Source: Sutterella sp. AM11-39 (lineage in GTDB: Bacteria > Pseudomonadota > Gammaproteobacteria > Burkholderiales > Burkholderiaceae_F). From it: DNA of 64,000 nucleotides. The translations under genes and the position numbers were made by a program. The notes under the pieces were generated by a model. The model did not search any database and was not told where the DNA came from. It worked only from the letters and a program-made list of their open reading frames with translations. The stretch covers positions 1 to 64,000 of the forward strand of contig NZ_QRLV01000005.1 in the NCBI RefSeq assembly GCF_003472385.1, written 5' to 3'. Below are positions 17,233-27,400 of the stretch, piece after piece. Each line of letters opens with the position of its first letter. The stretch's first letter is position 1.

Positions 17233-18600
17233 ATGGCCGCCAGCATTCGCAGCCGAATCGTGTTCACGCTCGTTTCGGCGCTCATTGTCGCGGGACTTGT
17301 GGCCTCTTGGGCCACCTATCACTCCACGCGCTCGGAATTATCGGGACTCTTTGACGAACAGCTCCGGCACACCGCGCTCGAGCTGATTGAGCGCGGTGAC
17401 AACGACATCAAACATACGATTCTTGTCGGACAGTCACCCGAGATGCGCTTTCTGGTGCAGATTTATGACGCCTCCACCAACCGCGTCTACCTGTCGCGCC
17501 GCACGGATGCGTTGCCTTTGGCCGAAAGCGTGGGTTTTAGCGACATCAAGGACGAGGCCGGCACCGAATGGCGACAGTTCACCGCCACAGTCGGCACCAA
17601 AATTGTGCAGGTGGCGCAGCCCATGGACGTACGCGACCGTCTGGCCGTTTCTTCAGCCATGAACATCGTTCAGCCGATGTTCATTTTGATTCCCTTTTTG
17701 GCGATTGCCATCTGGTTTGTGATCGTGCAGGCGCTTCAGCCATTAAACCGCACGGCACGTGCCGTGGCCAAACGCTCGCCCTCGAGCATGACGCCGATCG
17801 ACACCGAAGGGTTGCCCTACGAATTAAAGAGCCTCGTTGATGCCATCAATTCGCTGATGAGACGCTTAGGCGATTCGTTAAGCGCCCAGCAGCGTTTTGC
17901 GTCTGACGCCGCTCACGAACTGCGCACGCCTCTGGCGGCCATCAAGCTTCAGGCGCAGCTTTTGTCCCGCGCCAAGGATCCGGAAACGCGCGCCAAATAC
18001 GCTTCGCGCCTGCAGGAAGGCGTAGCGCGCGCCACCCGCCTCGTGCAGCAGCTTCTTACCATCGCCCGACTTGATCCGGATGCCCACGACAAGCCCATGA
18101 GCGAATTCAATCTGGCGGCCGTGGCGCAAGCCTCGGTCGAAGAGCTCTCCGTGTCGGCCGAAGCCAAAGGCATCACGCTCACGCACAACTGCACCGACGT
18201 CACCATGCTCGGCATGAAGGACGCCATTGGGCTGATGATCACCAACCTTACGGACAACGCCATTCGTTATACCCCTGAAGGAGGACGCATTGAAGTCGCC
18301 GTGCGGGACGACGGCGATTGTCATGCCGTTATTACGGTGACCGACAACGGTCCGGGCATCGCTCCCGAAGAACGAACCCGCGTCTTCGAGCGCTTTTATC
18401 GCGCGCTCGGCACCAAAGTGTCCGGCACCGGTTTAGGGCTTGCCATTGTCAGCCGCATCGTGCAAATGCACAACGGCACCATTACGATCAACGACGGCTT
18501 TGTTCGTCCGCCGCACGACGGCGAGCCCGAAGGATTCGGCGCCCAGTTCTTGGTTCGCATTCCGCTGTGTCCGGCCGCCAATCAAGCAGCCAAACTGTGA
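17233..18600 (+). CDS. Sensor histidine kinase, QseC-like
   Basis: 455 residues. There are two membrane helices, at about 9-30 and 155-172. Between them lies a periplasmic sensor loop, and HAMP-like and H-box segments follow (FASDAAHELRTPLAAIKLQ). The catalytic domain has the N box (NLTDNAIRYTPEGG), G1 (VTDNGPGIAPEE) and G2 (GTGLGLAIV). It phosphorylates the adjacent regulator. The pair is followed after 186 bases by the HtrA protease gene, suggesting a cell-envelope stress theme, though the protease could have its own promoter. Confidence 0.93.
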   Translation: MAASIRSRIVFTLVSALIVAGLVASWATYHSTRSELSGLFDEQLRHTALELIERGDNDIKHTILVGQSPEMRFLVQIYDASTNRVYLSRRTDALPLAESVGFSDIKDEAGTEWRQFTATVGTKIVQVAQPMDVRDRLAVSSAMNIVQPMFILIPFLAIAIWFVIVQALQPLNRTARAVAKRSPSSMTPIDTEGLPYELKSLVDAINSLMRRLGDSLSAQQRFASDAAHELRTPLAAIKLQAQLLSRAKDPETRAKYASRLQEGVARATRLVQQLLTIARLDPDAHDKPMSEFNLAAVAQASVEELSVSAEAKGITLTHNCTDVTMLGMKDAIGLMITNLTDNAIRYTPEGGRIEVAVRDDGDCHAVITVTDNGPGIAPEERTRVFERFYRALGTKVSGTGLGLAIVSRIVQMHNGTITINDGFVRPPHDGEPEGFGAQFLVRIPLCPAANQAAKL

Positions 18601-18786
18601 ACGATTCATGGTGCTGTGCGTGCCTTGTTACAAATTTAACCCGACGGCCACAGTTCCCCACATTCATCGACGCCTTTTTCCTTTATCGTTTGCCGCAACT
18701 TAACATACGAGTGCCGACAGAGCGCGTTGCATAGCCCTTGGATAGATTCGCGCGCCCGACATTCGATACCGGAGTAATAAAAGAAA

Positions 18787-20217
18787 ATGTTCACCAAAAC
18801 GCTCAAGCCTGCCGCAGTGATTACCGCTGCCGCCATTGCTTTTTCCGGCGCTCTTTTATCCGCGACGCCCGCCGTTGCCAGCGGCCTGGCCCCGCAGACA
18901 ACCGTCGCCACGACCCAGCTGCCCGACTTTGTTCAGCTCGTTGAAAAATACGGCAAGGGCGTCGTGAACATTTCCACCGTGCGCGAAGCCCGCGTCGTTG
19001 AAGGCGCCGATCCGTTTGGCTTTGACGAACGCCACGCGGAAATCTTCCGCCGCTTTGGCTTTCCCTTCCCCTTTGGCGGCGGTCCCCGTCAGGAACCTGA
19101 ACGCCGCGGCACGGGTTCGGGCTTCATCATCAGCGCCGACGGTCTGATTCTCACCAACCACCACGTTGTTGACGGCGCCGACGAAATCAAGGTGCGTCTG
19201 ACCGACAACCGCGAATTCACGGGCAAGGTGCTCGGTTCTGACGCCAAAACCGACATTGCCGTCGTCAAGATCGACGCCAAGGATCTGCCCTACCTCACGA
19301 TGGGCAACAGCGATGAACTCAAGGTCGGTGAATGGGTGGCCGCCATCGGCAGTCCCTTCGGTCTGGACAACACGGTCACTTCCGGCATTGTGTCCGCCAA
19401 GAGCCGCAAGCTGCCGAGCGATCAGTACGTTCCCTTCATCCAGACCGACGTGGCCGTCAATCCGGGCAACTCCGGCGGTCCGCTCTTTAACATGAAGGGT
19501 GAAGTCGTGGGCATCAACTCCCAGATCTTCTCTACCTCCGGCGGTTTCATGGGCCTGTCGTTTGCCATTCCGAGCAACCTGGCCATGCAGATCAAGGATC
19601 AACTCGTGAAAAACGGCAAGGTCACACGCGGCCGTATCGGCGTGGTGATCCAGAGCGTCACGCAGGATCTTGCGGAAAGTTTCGGCATGAAGACGCCCAA
19701 GGGCGCTATCGTGAGCCAGGTTGAAAAAGACGGTCCTGCTGCAAAAGCCGGTCTGCAGGAAGGTGACATCATTACGGCCGTTAACGGCAGGGCCATTGAC
19801 GACAGCGTCGACATGCCGGTCATCATCGGCAGTATGGCACCGGGCTCGATCGCCAAACTTTCCATCATTCGCAACAACAAGGACATGACGCTTGACGTCA
19901 AAGTTGAGGAAGCTCCCAACGAGAGCGCTTCATCGAACGCTTCCAAGACTGCTGCCGCCAATAAGCTCGGCGTAACAGTGCGTCCTCTCAACGATGAGGA
20001 AAAAGCCAAGGCCGAAACCGAAGGTCTGCTCGTCACCGAATCGACGGGCGCCGCCCGCAAGGCCGGCATCCGTGAAGGCGACATCATCGTCAACGTCAAC
20101 GGCGTTAAGATCAAGAAGACCGACGACCTGGCGCGTGTTCTCGAAAAGAACAAGAACCTGCGTGTGTTGGTGCAGCGCCGCGACGGCCGCATCTTCATTC
20201 CGGTTCGTCTGAAGTAA
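18787..20217 (+). CDS. Do-family periplasmic serine protease HtrA/DegP (MucD-like)
   Basis: 476 residues. A signal peptide (1-32, ATPAVA-SG) is followed by a trypsin-like domain with the triad H126 (TNHHVV), D156 (KTDIAVVKI) and S229 (NPGNSGGPLF), then two PDZ domains (about 265-365 and 375-475). It degrades or refolds damaged periplasmic proteins. The acidic/Phe-rich loop after VEGADPFGFDE is the usual LA loop. The order two-component system then htrA is seen in several proteobacteria. A terminator follows. Confidence 0.93.
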   Translation: MFTKTLKPAAVITAAAIAFSGALLSATPAVASGLAPQTTVATTQLPDFVQLVEKYGKGVVNISTVREARVVEGADPFGFDERHAEIFRRFGFPFPFGGGPRQEPERRGTGSGFIISADGLILTNHHVVDGADEIKVRLTDNREFTGKVLGSDAKTDIAVVKIDAKDLPYLTMGNSDELKVGEWVAAIGSPFGLDNTVTSGIVSAKSRKLPSDQYVPFIQTDVAVNPGNSGGPLFNMKGEVVGINSQIFSTSGGFMGLSFAIPSNLAMQIKDQLVKNGKVTRGRIGVVIQSVTQDLAESFGMKTPKGAIVSQVEKDGPAAKAGLQEGDIITAVNGRAIDDSVDMPVIIGSMAPGSIAKLSIIRNNKDMTLDVKVEEAPNESASSNASKTAAANKLGVTVRPLNDEEKAKAETEGLLVTESTGAARKAGIREGDIIVNVNGVKIKKTDDLARVLEKNKNLRVLVQRRDGRIFIPVRLK

Positions 20218-20241
20218 TAATCTTCTCCTAGTGATTTCGCA

Positions 20242-20274
20242 AAACGGCAGCGTCTCCTCGCTGCCGTTTGCGTT
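20242..20274 (+). terminator. Terminator downstream of the htrA-type gene
   Basis: AAACGGCAGCG (20242-20252) and CGCTGCCGTTT (20259-20269) form an 11-bp perfect stem with a 6-base loop, followed by GCGTTT. It lies 25 bases after the protease stop and just before the acetyltransferase start. Confidence 0.8.
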
Positions 20275-20281
20275 TCAATCC

Positions 20282-20773
20282 ATGCTTATTCGCCCGTTTC
20301 TGCCTGCCGACGCCGAGCCCGCGCTCGCGCTTTTCCGCCACACCGTCAAAACCGTCAACCGCCGCGACTATTCCGAAGAAGAAGTCGCCGCCTGGCTGCG
20401 CGAAGAAGACGTAACGCCCGCCATGTGGCTCGACTCCTTCACCGGCAAAGCCGCGTTTGTGGCCATTGACGACAACGGATCGCTTACGGGTTTTGTCGAC
20501 TGCAAACCTCAAACCGGCCTTATCGACCGCCTTTTTGTCGCAGCTCACCGGCAAGGAGAAGGCATCGGGTCCGCACTTCTCGCACAAGCGGAAGCCGCCA
20601 TTGAGCGCCCCGTTTCCACGTTTACCGTCTACGCCTCTCTGACCGCGCGGGCCTTTTTCGAGCAAAGCGGCTATACCGTCGTCACGCCCAATCGGGTGAC
20701 GCGCACGTACACGCATGAAGGCCGTTCACACACAATCGTCTTGCTGAACTTCAGGATGCAAAAAAGCCGCTGA
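20282..20773 (+). CDS. GNAT family N-acetyltransferase
   Basis: 163 residues from the ATG at 20282 (MLIRPFLPADAEPALALF). The acetyl-CoA-binding motif A is IDRLFVAAHRQGEGIGSALL, with the Q/RxxGxG/A signature, and motif B includes AFFEQSGYTVV. The substrate is unknown. An ATG 17 codons upstream lies inside the htrA terminator hairpin, so I reject it. No strong ribosome site is visible. The last codons overlap the terminator of the convergent dctA gene. Confidence 0.82.
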   Translation: MLIRPFLPADAEPALALFRHTVKTVNRRDYSEEEVAAWLREEDVTPAMWLDSFTGKAAFVAIDDNGSLTGFVDCKPQTGLIDRLFVAAHRQGEGIGSALLAQAEAAIERPVSTFTVYASLTARAFFEQSGYTVVTPNRVTRTYTHEGRSHTIVLLNFRMQKSR

Positions 20774-20782
20774 CAAAGCGGC
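20760..20782 (-). terminator. Terminator of dctA
   Basis: Reading the minus strand, GCCGC (20778-20782) pairs with GCGGC (20766-20770) across a 7-base loop, followed directly by TTTTTT. It lies inside the 3' end of the convergent acetyltransferase gene. Confidence 0.75.
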
Positions 20783-20818
20783 GACCCTTTTGCGTGAAAC
20801 AACTTTTTTCGTCAGAGA

Positions 20819-22228
20819 CTACTTGGAAGTCGGATGTTCCTTTCCATAGTGCGTCTCATCGAGATGCTCGGCACGCTCGTGCATGTCGGCAGTCACACCG
20901 ATCGTTTCCGGATCATCGCGTACGTTATCTTCGGCATGCTTGATTTCTTTGGATACCGAAGACCCCAACGTCTTTTTCAGAGCGTCGTTATCGACTTCCT
21001 TCAACCAGTGACCGACCACGATGCAGGCAATACCGTTGCCGATCATGTTGGTGATGGCGCGCGCCTCCGACATGAAGCGGTCGATGCCGAGAATCAGAGC
21101 AAGACCGGCCACCGGCACGTGGCCCACGGCAGAGAGCGTGGCTGCCAGCACGATAAATCCCGAGCCGGTGACACCTGCGGCGCCCTTGCTGGTGAGCAAC
21201 AGCACAGCCAGAAGTGTGAGCTGCTGCACAAGCGTCATCTGCACGTCGCAGGCCTGCGCAATAAAGACGGCGGCCATCGTCAGATAGATCGCCGTGCCGT
21301 CCAGGTTAAAGGAGTAGCCCGTCGGAATCACCAGACCAACCACCGACTTTGTCACGCCTGCCTTTTCCATCTTGTCCATCATGCGCGGCAAGACCGATTC
21401 CGAAGAACTTGTGCCGAGCACAATCAGGAGTTCTTCCTTGATGTACATGATGTAGTGCAAAATGGAAAAACCGTGCCAGCGGCAGATCAGGCCCAGCACC
21501 ACAAAAATGAAGAGCAGGCAGGTGAGATAGAACGTCCCCATGAGTTCGGCAAGCGGAATGAGCGAGTCGAGCCCATATTTACCGATCGTAAAAGCCATGG
21601 CACCGAACGCGCCCAATGGCGCCACGCGCATGATCATGCCAACGATCTGGAAAAGAACTCGCGAAGATTTGTCGATGATTTCAAAAACAAGCGTATTGCG
21701 TCCGCCCATCTTGTGCAGCGCGAAACCGAAAAGCAGCGAGAAGAAGAGCACCTGCAGAATCTCACCCTCGGCAAAGGCGCCCACGACGGTCGAAGGAATG
21801 ATGTGCAGCAGGAAATCCACCGTGCCCTGCATCTGGCCGGGCTTGGTATAGGCTTCAACCGACTTGCTGTCCAAGGAAGCCGGATCAACGTGCATGCCCA
21901 CGCCGGGTTGCACAACGTTGACGATAAAAAGACCCACGATCAGAGCGATCGTCGAGACAATCTCAAAATAAAGCAAAGCGAGACCGCCCGTTTTGCCCAC
22001 CTTTTTCATGTCTTCCATGCCGGCAATGCCGGTGACGACGGTACAGAAGATCACCGGAGCGATGATCATCTTGATCAACTTAATGAAGCCGTCACCAAAA
22101 GGCTTCATCATTTCGCCGATATGCGGAGCGAAATGACCGAGCAAAACGCCGATCAGAATCGCGCAAATCACCTGAAAGTACAGCACCTTGTAGATCGGCG
22201 TCTTTTTATTTGCGGTTGTCTCAGTCAT
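20819..22228 (-). CDS. dctA: C4-dicarboxylate/cation symporter DctA
   Basis: 469 residues of the dicarboxylate/amino acid:cation symporter family. The serine-rich [17 protein letters not shown] hairpin, the [16 protein letters not shown] motif and the [20 protein letters not shown] segment identify it as DctA, importing succinate, fumarate and malate. About eight membrane helices and two hairpins are visible. I start at the ATG at 22228; extending to 22336 would add a Cys-rich segment unlike the family. A 31-bp imperfect palindrome sits 36-67 bases upstream. Confidence 0.93.
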   Translation of the reverse strand: MTETTANKKTPIYKVLYFQVICAILIGVLLGHFAPHIGEMMKPFGDGFIKLIKMIIAPVIFCTVVTGIAGMEDMKKVGKTGGLALLYFEIVSTIALIVGLFIVNVVQPGVGMHVDPASLDSKSVEAYTKPGQMQGTVDFLLHIIPSTVVGAFAEGEILQVLFFSLLFGFALHKMGGRNTLVFEIIDKSSRVLFQIVGMIMRVAPLGAFGAMAFTIGKYGLDSLIPLAELMGTFYLTCLLFIFVVLGLICRWHGFSILHYIMYIKEELLIVLGTSSSESVLPRMMDKMEKAGVTKSVVGLVIPTGYSFNLDGTAIYLTMAAVFIAQACDVQMTLVQQLTLLAVLLLTSKGAAGVTGSGFIVLAATLSAVGHVPVAGLALILGIDRFMSEARAITNMIGNGIACIVVGHWLKEVDNDALKKTLGSSVSKEIKHAEDNVRDDPETIGVTADMHERAEHLDETHYGKEHPTSK

Positions 22229-22264
22229 AGGTATGAGATTTTTCCGTGTTAAATCAGTCGAATA

Positions 22265-22295
22265 GCTTTGGGCACACCAATGGTGCACGCAAAGC
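22265..22295. promoter_or_regulatory. 31-bp imperfect palindrome upstream of dctA
   Basis: The arms GCTTTGGGCACACCA and TGGTGCACGCAAAGC around a single A match in 12 of 15 paired positions. The inner CACCA-A-TGGTG is perfect. It could be an operator (dctA is often activated by a two-component regulator) or a stem-loop in the leader RNA. No partner regulator is encoded next to it. Confidence 0.5.
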
Positions 22296-22348
22296 CCGCA
22301 AGGGTTGATTTTCTCAGCAGCATCGGTTTCCGGCACACCGGCACAGAG

Positions 22349-22383
22349 AAAAGCACCGATATTTTTGAGATACCGGTGCTTTT
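22349..22383 (-). terminator. Terminator of the efflux operon
   Basis: AAAAGCACCG (22349-22358) pairs with CGGTGCTTTT (22374-22383), giving a 10-bp stem and a T-run on the minus strand. It is 60 bases after the tetR stop. Confidence 0.85.
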
Positions 22384-22442
22384 CATCAAAGAAACCAAGC
22401 AGTTTCTCTCAGAAGAGAGCCATCAGCGTGCAGTTTAGCGAA

Positions 22443-23018
22443 TCAGCGGATAACGGTTTTCACAATGGCGTTGATCATGCGTTCGATATCGAGTTCCGGA
22501 TGCGCAATCAAACGAAACGCCATGCCGTCCACAAGAGCCATATCCATTTCCTCCATCACCTCGATTTCTTCATCGGAAACTTCCGCTGAAGACCGGCTGC
22601 GGTGCATTTTCTTGATCAACTCCCGAACCTGGGCATCCGAACGTTTGACGATCTCACCCATGGAGCTGTTTCTGGCCGCCTCTTCGAGGATCTCAATTTT
22701 GACACGAGCGCGCTGTACTGCCAACTGTTTGCGCAGAGACTCGCGAAACTGTCGCCTCTGCTCCTCCAGCGAAACGCGGCCGTTGACAATTTCATCGATT
22801 TCGCGAGCAAGGCGAGCAACTTCCCGCTGTGCAAATTCGTCAATGATGGCGTCTTTGTTCTCAAAGTAGTTGTAGAAGTTGCCCACGCTGATGCCGGCGC
22901 GTTTGGCAATCTCCTGCATCTTCGTAGCTTTGATGCCGCGCTCACGGAAACACGAAGCCGCGGCGGACAGAATCTGCTCGCGCAGATTGCCCGCCGCTCC
23001 TGACGTCAACACGGTCAT
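22443..23018 (-). CDS. TetR/AcrR family regulator, last gene of the efflux operon
   Basis: 191 residues. The N-terminal TetR helix-turn-helix reads QILSAAASCFRERGIKATKMQEIAKRAGISVGNFYNYF (residues about 15-52). The C-terminal domain is helical and would bind the inducer. The start overlaps the stop of the outer-membrane-factor gene (ATGA), so it is translated with the pump. Being the last gene of the operon it probably represses, it should give a negative feedback loop. The paired CTGAA-N6-TTCAG sites upstream of the first gene are its likely operators. Confidence 0.92.
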   Translation of the reverse strand: MTVLTSGAAGNLREQILSAAASCFRERGIKATKMQEIAKRAGISVGNFYNYFENKDAIIDEFAQREVARLAREIDEIVNGRVSLEEQRRQFRESLRKQLAVQRARVKIEILEEAARNSSMGEIVKRSDAQVRELIKKMHRSRSSAEVSDEEIEVMEEMDMALVDGMAFRLIAHPELDIERMINAIVKTVIR

Positions 23019-24478
23019 TTCGCGTCCGCCGTCTGAGTCGTTTCGGCCGGTTCCTCAAGCTGCGAACCTCCGCCCAACACTTTGTAGAGCGTCACGAGAC
23101 TGGCGGCACGCGACAGCTGTGCACTGATCACTGCCTGCTGCGCCGAGAAGTTCGAGCGCTGGCTGTCGAGCACTTCAAGATAGCTGTCTGCGCCGTTCTT
23201 GTAACGCTCTTCGCTCAAGCGAAGCGTTTCGGCCGTTGCAGCCGCCAACTGCTGCTGCGCCAAAAGTTCGTCGGCAACCGTGCCTTCGGTCGCCAGTGCA
23301 TCGGCCACTTCCTGGAACGCCGTCTGAATGGCGAGTTCGTAGTCGGCAATCGACTTCTTCTGATAGGCCTCAGCCGCACGCAGATTGGCAATGTTCGCGC
23401 CGCCCGTGAAAATCGGCAGCGTGATATTGGGCACAAAGCTCCACGTATGCGTACCGCCGTTAAAGAGCTCGTTGAGTTCTCCCGAAATGGATCCGGCCGA
23501 TCCCGTAAGCGTAATGCTCGGGAAGAACGCGGCGCGAGCCACACCGATATTGGCGTTGGCCGAACGCAAAACCGCTTCGGCCGACGCGATATCGGGACGA
23601 GCGAGCAACACTTCGCTCGGGATGTTGGATGCCACCGACACCTGCGGCTTGGTGATGTCCATCTTCAGACCTTCGGGCTCAAGCTCTGCCGGCACTTTGG
23701 TGCCCACAAGCGTCGCCAGTGCATTGCGGTACTGTGCGACCGAGCGGGAGGCCTGGACGGCGGCGGCCTTGGCCGTTGCCACCGTCTGCATGGCCTGCTG
23801 CACCTCAAGCATGCTCGAAGCGCCGAGCTCGTAGCTCTGCTGGATTAACTTCAGACTCTCGGACTGGCTGTCGTATGTCTCCTGTGCGAGCTTGAGCAAA
23901 TCCTTGCTGGCGCCAAGCGACAACCAGGTCTGAGCGATTTCGGTGATCACCGTCATCTGCGCCGTGCGCTGAGCCGCCTGCGTCTGGAAGTAGGCCTGCA
24001 GCGCCTGTTCGTTCAGATTGCGGATGCGTCCGAACAAATCAAGCTCGTAGGATGCCATCGCAGCACTGGCCGAGTAGGTGTGCGACGTGACATCAACCCC
24101 CGTACTGGTCGTTGAAGCAGGCGTACGGCCGGCCGTCTCTTCGGCCTGCACCGCCACCGACGGCAACAGATCCGCACGGCTTACGTTGTACTGTGCGCGA
24201 GCCTGCTCAACCGAATAGAACGCCGAACGCAGACTGCGGTTGTTTTGCAGACCAAGTTCAATGAGCTTGGTGAGACGTTCATCGGTAAAGAAGTCACTCC
24301 ACTTCTGCAGCCCTTCTGTCAGAAGCGCCGCGTTTTTCGTTGCCTCATCCTGCGGCCAAACCTGCTCGACGGGAGCCTCGGGACGCTCGTACTCGGGAGC
24401 CAAGGAAATGCAGCCCGAAAGCAGCAAGGCCGAAGCCAGAGGCAAAAGACATAAGGTTTTACGCATTTGTTTCCTCAT
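23015..24478 (-). CDS. Outer membrane factor lipoprotein, OprM/NodT type
   Basis: 487 residues. The lipobox LLLSGC gives acylation at Cys22 or so, followed by SLAPEYERPEAPV, typical of the NodT/OprM group. Two repeats of the outer membrane efflux domain with long helices follow (SVEQARAQYNVSRADLLPSV; RSANANIGVARAAFFPSITL). It forms the TolC-like exit duct of the tripartite pump. It lies 3 bases after the RND gene and overlaps tetR. Confidence 0.94.
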   Translation of the reverse strand: MRKQMRKTLCLLPLASALLLSGCISLAPEYERPEAPVEQVWPQDEATKNAALLTEGLQKWSDFFTDERLTKLIELGLQNNRSLRSAFYSVEQARAQYNVSRADLLPSVAVQAEETAGRTPASTTSTGVDVTSHTYSASAAMASYELDLFGRIRNLNEQALQAYFQTQAAQRTAQMTVITEIAQTWLSLGASKDLLKLAQETYDSQSESLKLIQQSYELGASSMLEVQQAMQTVATAKAAAVQASRSVAQYRNALATLVGTKVPAELEPEGLKMDITKPQVSVASNIPSEVLLARPDIASAEAVLRSANANIGVARAAFFPSITLTGSAGSISGELNELFNGGTHTWSFVPNITLPIFTGGANIANLRAAEAYQKKSIADYELAIQTAFQEVADALATEGTVADELLAQQQLAAATAETLRLSEERYKNGADSYLEVLDSQRSNFSAQQAVISAQLSRAASLVTLYKVLGGGSQLEEPAETTQTADAK

Positions 24479-24481
24479 TTT

Positions 24482-27400
24482 TTATTCCTGAGACTCCACG
24501 GCCTTCGGTTCGGCGGCGACAACCGGTTGGGATTTCTTTCCCGAGAAAATACGGGTCACCAACACGAAGAACGCAGGCACAAAGAAGATGCATAGGAACG
24601 TTCCCGTGATCATACCGCCCAAAACAGCCACACCAATGGCCGACTGTGCTCCGGCGCCGGCGCCCGAGGCCATGGCCAGAGGCAACACGCCCAGACCGAA
24701 AGCCAGAGACGTCATCAAAATCGGGCGAAGACGCAACCGGACAGCCTCAACCACGGAAGCAAGCAATTCCTGCCCCTGATCATGCAGATCGCGGGCAAAT
24801 TCCACAATCAGAATGGCGTTCTTGGACACCAAACCGACCGTCGTCAACAAGCCCACTTGGAAGTACACGTCGTTTTCCTTGCCGCAAATCCAGGTCAAGC
24901 CCAGAGCGCCGACAACGCCGGTGGGCACCACCAGAATCACGGCAATCGGAATCGTCCAGGATTCGTACAGGGCCGCCAGAGCCAGGAACACCACAAGCAC
25001 CGAAAGGGCATACAAGGGAGCGGCATTGCTGCCGGCAACACGTTCCTGATACGACACGCCGTTCCATTCGATGGAGTAGCCGTGCGGCATTTGCTGCAGA
25101 ATCTCTTCGATGGCCTGCATGGCTTCACCGGAAGAAACGCCGGGAGCCGGACTGCCTTGAATATTGACGGCGTCAATGGCGTTAAAGCGATCCAGACGCG
25201 GAGAACCCGATGTCCAGCTCGTCGTCACAAACGACGAGAAGGGAACCATCTGCCCGCTGATCGAGCTCTTGACATGCCACTTGGCAAGGTCGGCCTCTTC
25301 ACCGCGAGAATCCGGAATACCCTGCACGTACACCTTCTTCAGGCGTCCCTGATCCATAAAGTCATTGACATAGGACGAACCGAAGGCGGCATTAAGCGTC
25401 GTATTGATTTGCGATTCAGACACCCCCAGCGTACGGGCCTTTTCGTAGTCCACATTCAGCTGAACCATCGGCGCGTCGGGCATGCCGTTATGGAGAACCT
25501 GACGCAGACGCGGGTCTGCGTTGGCCTTGGCAAGGAACTCGTTCATGACCTGCATCAGGCGATCATGCCCCTGACCGGAGCGATCCTGCAGGAAGAAGTC
25601 AAAACCGTCGGCCACGCCCAGTTCCGGAACGGCAGGCAACTGGAACACATACCCCTGCGCGTCCTTGAAGGCCGGCGAAAAGAGCGTACCGAGAGAGCGC
25701 ATCATCACGGCATTGGCCGAGGACGATTCATCCTTGCGCTCAGACCAGTCCTTGAGCTTAATAAAGCCCATGGAGTTGTTCTGACCCGTACCGGCAAAGG
25801 AGTAGCCGCGCACAGTAAACACGTGTTCGACGTCCTTTTTCTCTGCCTCGCGAATGACTCTCTGGAAGCGGTCCACCACAACGTCCGTACGCTCGGCCGT
25901 TGCGGAAGCCGGCGTCTGCAGCATCATCAGCAGCACGCCCTGGTCTTCGCCCGGCATGAAGGCGCTCGGAATCTTCATAAAGCCCAGCACCACAGCGCCG
26001 ATCAAGACGGCGTAGAGCACCAGCAGGCGAGAAATGCGACGGACAAACATGCGCACCGATGCACGCACACCGCTTGTCAGCGCGTCAAAAGCCTGATTGA
26101 ACTTGCCGAAGAACCCGGTCGTCGCCTTTTCGTGACCCGGCTCAATCTGCTTGAGAATGGAGGCGCAAAGAGCCGGAATCAGCGTCAAAGCCACCACCAC
26201 CGAAAGCGCCATGGCCGAAACAATCGTCACGGAGAACTGGCGATAGATCACGCCCGTGGATCCGCCGAAGAAGGCCATCGGCACGAACACGGCCGACAGC
26301 ACCATGGCGATACCGATCAGAGCGCCGGTGATCTGCTGCATGGATTCGACCGTAGCTGTTTTCGGATCACATCGTCGCTCCATCATCACACGCTCGACGT
26401 TTTCCACCACCACAATGGCGTCGTCCACCAGCAAGCCGATGGCAAGCACCAAGGCAAACATCGTGAGCATGTTGATTGAGTAGCCCATGAGCGCCAGGAC
26501 GGCGAACGTACCCAAAAGCACCACCGGCACGGAAATCGTCGGAATGATCGTTGCACGCCAGTTCTGCAGGAACAAGAACATCACGCAGACCACCAGCACG
26601 ATGGCTTCCAACAGAGTCTTGACCACTTCATGCATGGCAGCGCGCACGAACGGCGTCGTGTCAAACGGAATCACCGCTTCCACGCCTTCCGGGAAGAAGG
26701 GACGCAGTTCGTCAAGCTTTGCCTGAACGCGGGCAGCCGTTGCCAGAGCGTTGGCGCCGGAACTCAAGCTGATGGCCACACCCGAAGAAGGCTGACCGTC
26801 GTATCGGCCTTGGAAGGTATAGGTTTCCTGACCAAGGGAAACTTCACCGATATCCTTGATGCGAACGACGGAACCGTCGGGCAGCGTCTTCAAAGCGATC
26901 TGCTCGAATTGTTCGGGCGTAGTCAGCAAGGAACTTGCTCGAATCGTAGCCGTGATCATGCGCTTGCCGTTGGTGGGCTGACCGGCAATATCACCGGAGG
27001 CCACCTGCACGTTTTGCGTGCTGATGGCACTCATCACGTCGGAAACTTCGAGACCGTATTTGACCAGAAGCGCGGGATCCATCCAGATGCGCATTGCATA
27101 GGAGGCACCGAACACCGTCACTTCGCCGACACCCTCCAGACGGGCAAGCGGCTCTTCGATGTTGTTCGTCAAAAAGTCACCCAGGTCACCCGAGGTGAGC
27201 TTTCCCGACGTGTCGATAAAACCGACCACCTGCAGGAATGATGCCGAGCTCTTTTGCACCTGAACGCCCAGCTGTCGGACGGTATCCGGCAACGTCGGCT
27301 CGGCCATCGACAGCTTGTTTTGCACCTGCACCTGAGCAATATCGGGGTCTGTGCCGGCCACGAAGGTGAGCGTAATCGTCATACGGCCCGTCGAGTCGGA

